DNA from: Halalkalibacter suaedae
Lineage (GTDB): Bacteria > Bacillota > Bacilli > Bacillales > Bacillaceae_D
Assembly: GCF_017939705.1 (NCBI RefSeq)
Contig: NZ_JAGKSQ010000002.1
Coordinates: 372,001 to 436,000 of the forward strand
Length of the DNA: 64,000 bases
Direction: 5' to 3'
How positions within the stretch are numbered: position 1 is the stretch's first letter; each line of letters begins with the position of its first letter. Shown here in pieces: positions 63,961 to 64,000 of the stretch. The translations under genes and the position numbers were made by a program. A model generated the notes under the pieces. It saw only the letters and a program-made list of their open reading frames with translations. It made no database searches and had not been told where the DNA came from.

Positions 63961-64000
63961 AGCTGATTTCTTGTAGACTTCCTTCATAGAGATTAACACA

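Overview
The window is chromosomal DNA of a low-GC, endospore-forming Bacillaceae. Sporulation and germination genes (CotD-type coat proteins, a GerA-type receptor operon, SleB/CwlJ-type hydrolases), a class B RNase P RNA, a T-box leader, WalR-, LexA- and SigB-type sites and the order mrfA-mrfB-cotD-ypsA-gpsB-rnpB-ypsC all resemble Bacillus subtilis. Almost everything is ordinary host chromosome; IS debris and dispersed repeats are confined to about 59.8-62.2 kb.

Layout. 0-3 kb: cold-shock protein, M42 aminopeptidase, a frameshifted HAD phosphatase, a secreted SleB-like hydrolase. 3-11 kb: mrfAB DNA repair, two tandem cotD genes each with a SigK-like promoter, ypsA, gpsB, an RNase HI-like gene, rnpB, and an RNA methyltransferase. 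11-15 kb: a gerA/B/C operon with a fourth small membrane gene. 15-26 kb: metabolic, transport and membrane genes, including a lipoprotein/chemoreceptor pair and a divergent YeiH/LysR pair. 26-30.5 kb: parE-parC behind a LexA-like box. 30.8-38 kb: a XerS-type recombinase module, ypmRS, an amidase with a SigK-like promoter, class 3 fructose bisphosphatase. 38-46 kb: leuA under a leucine T-box, acyltransferase, glycosyltransferase-like gene, a redoxin selenoprotein, a YetF protein, a CYP152 peroxygenase, a PAS-STAS protein. 46-54.9 kb: acetate transporter, PadR-DUF1700-DUF4097 operon, signal peptidase, MarR-azoreductase, nitroreductase, MFS exporter. 55-60 kb: an acidic surface protein with its class D sortase, a WalR-controlled LysM-3D hydrolase, mreBH. 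60-64 kb: an ECF sigma factor with a membrane SpoIIP-domain partner, repeats, a DJ-1 protein with a SigB promoter, and a second selenoprotein.

The most important observation is two genes with an in-frame TGA exactly where a redox-active cysteine is expected: a TlpA/redoxin-like gene (42139-42912, minus) and a FrnE-type DsbA gene (62844-63548, plus). Each TGA is followed at 21 or 28 nt by a hairpin whose apical loop carries G, fitting the bacterial SECIS pattern, so both are probably selenoproteins that ordinary gene calling would truncate. Both also end in a similar C-x4-C tail. The selenocysteine machinery (selA, selB, selC, selD) is not in this window and must be elsewhere if this is right. 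A third gene, a polysaccharide deacetylase, has two TGA codons near its start but no convincing SECIS and looks like a pseudogene.
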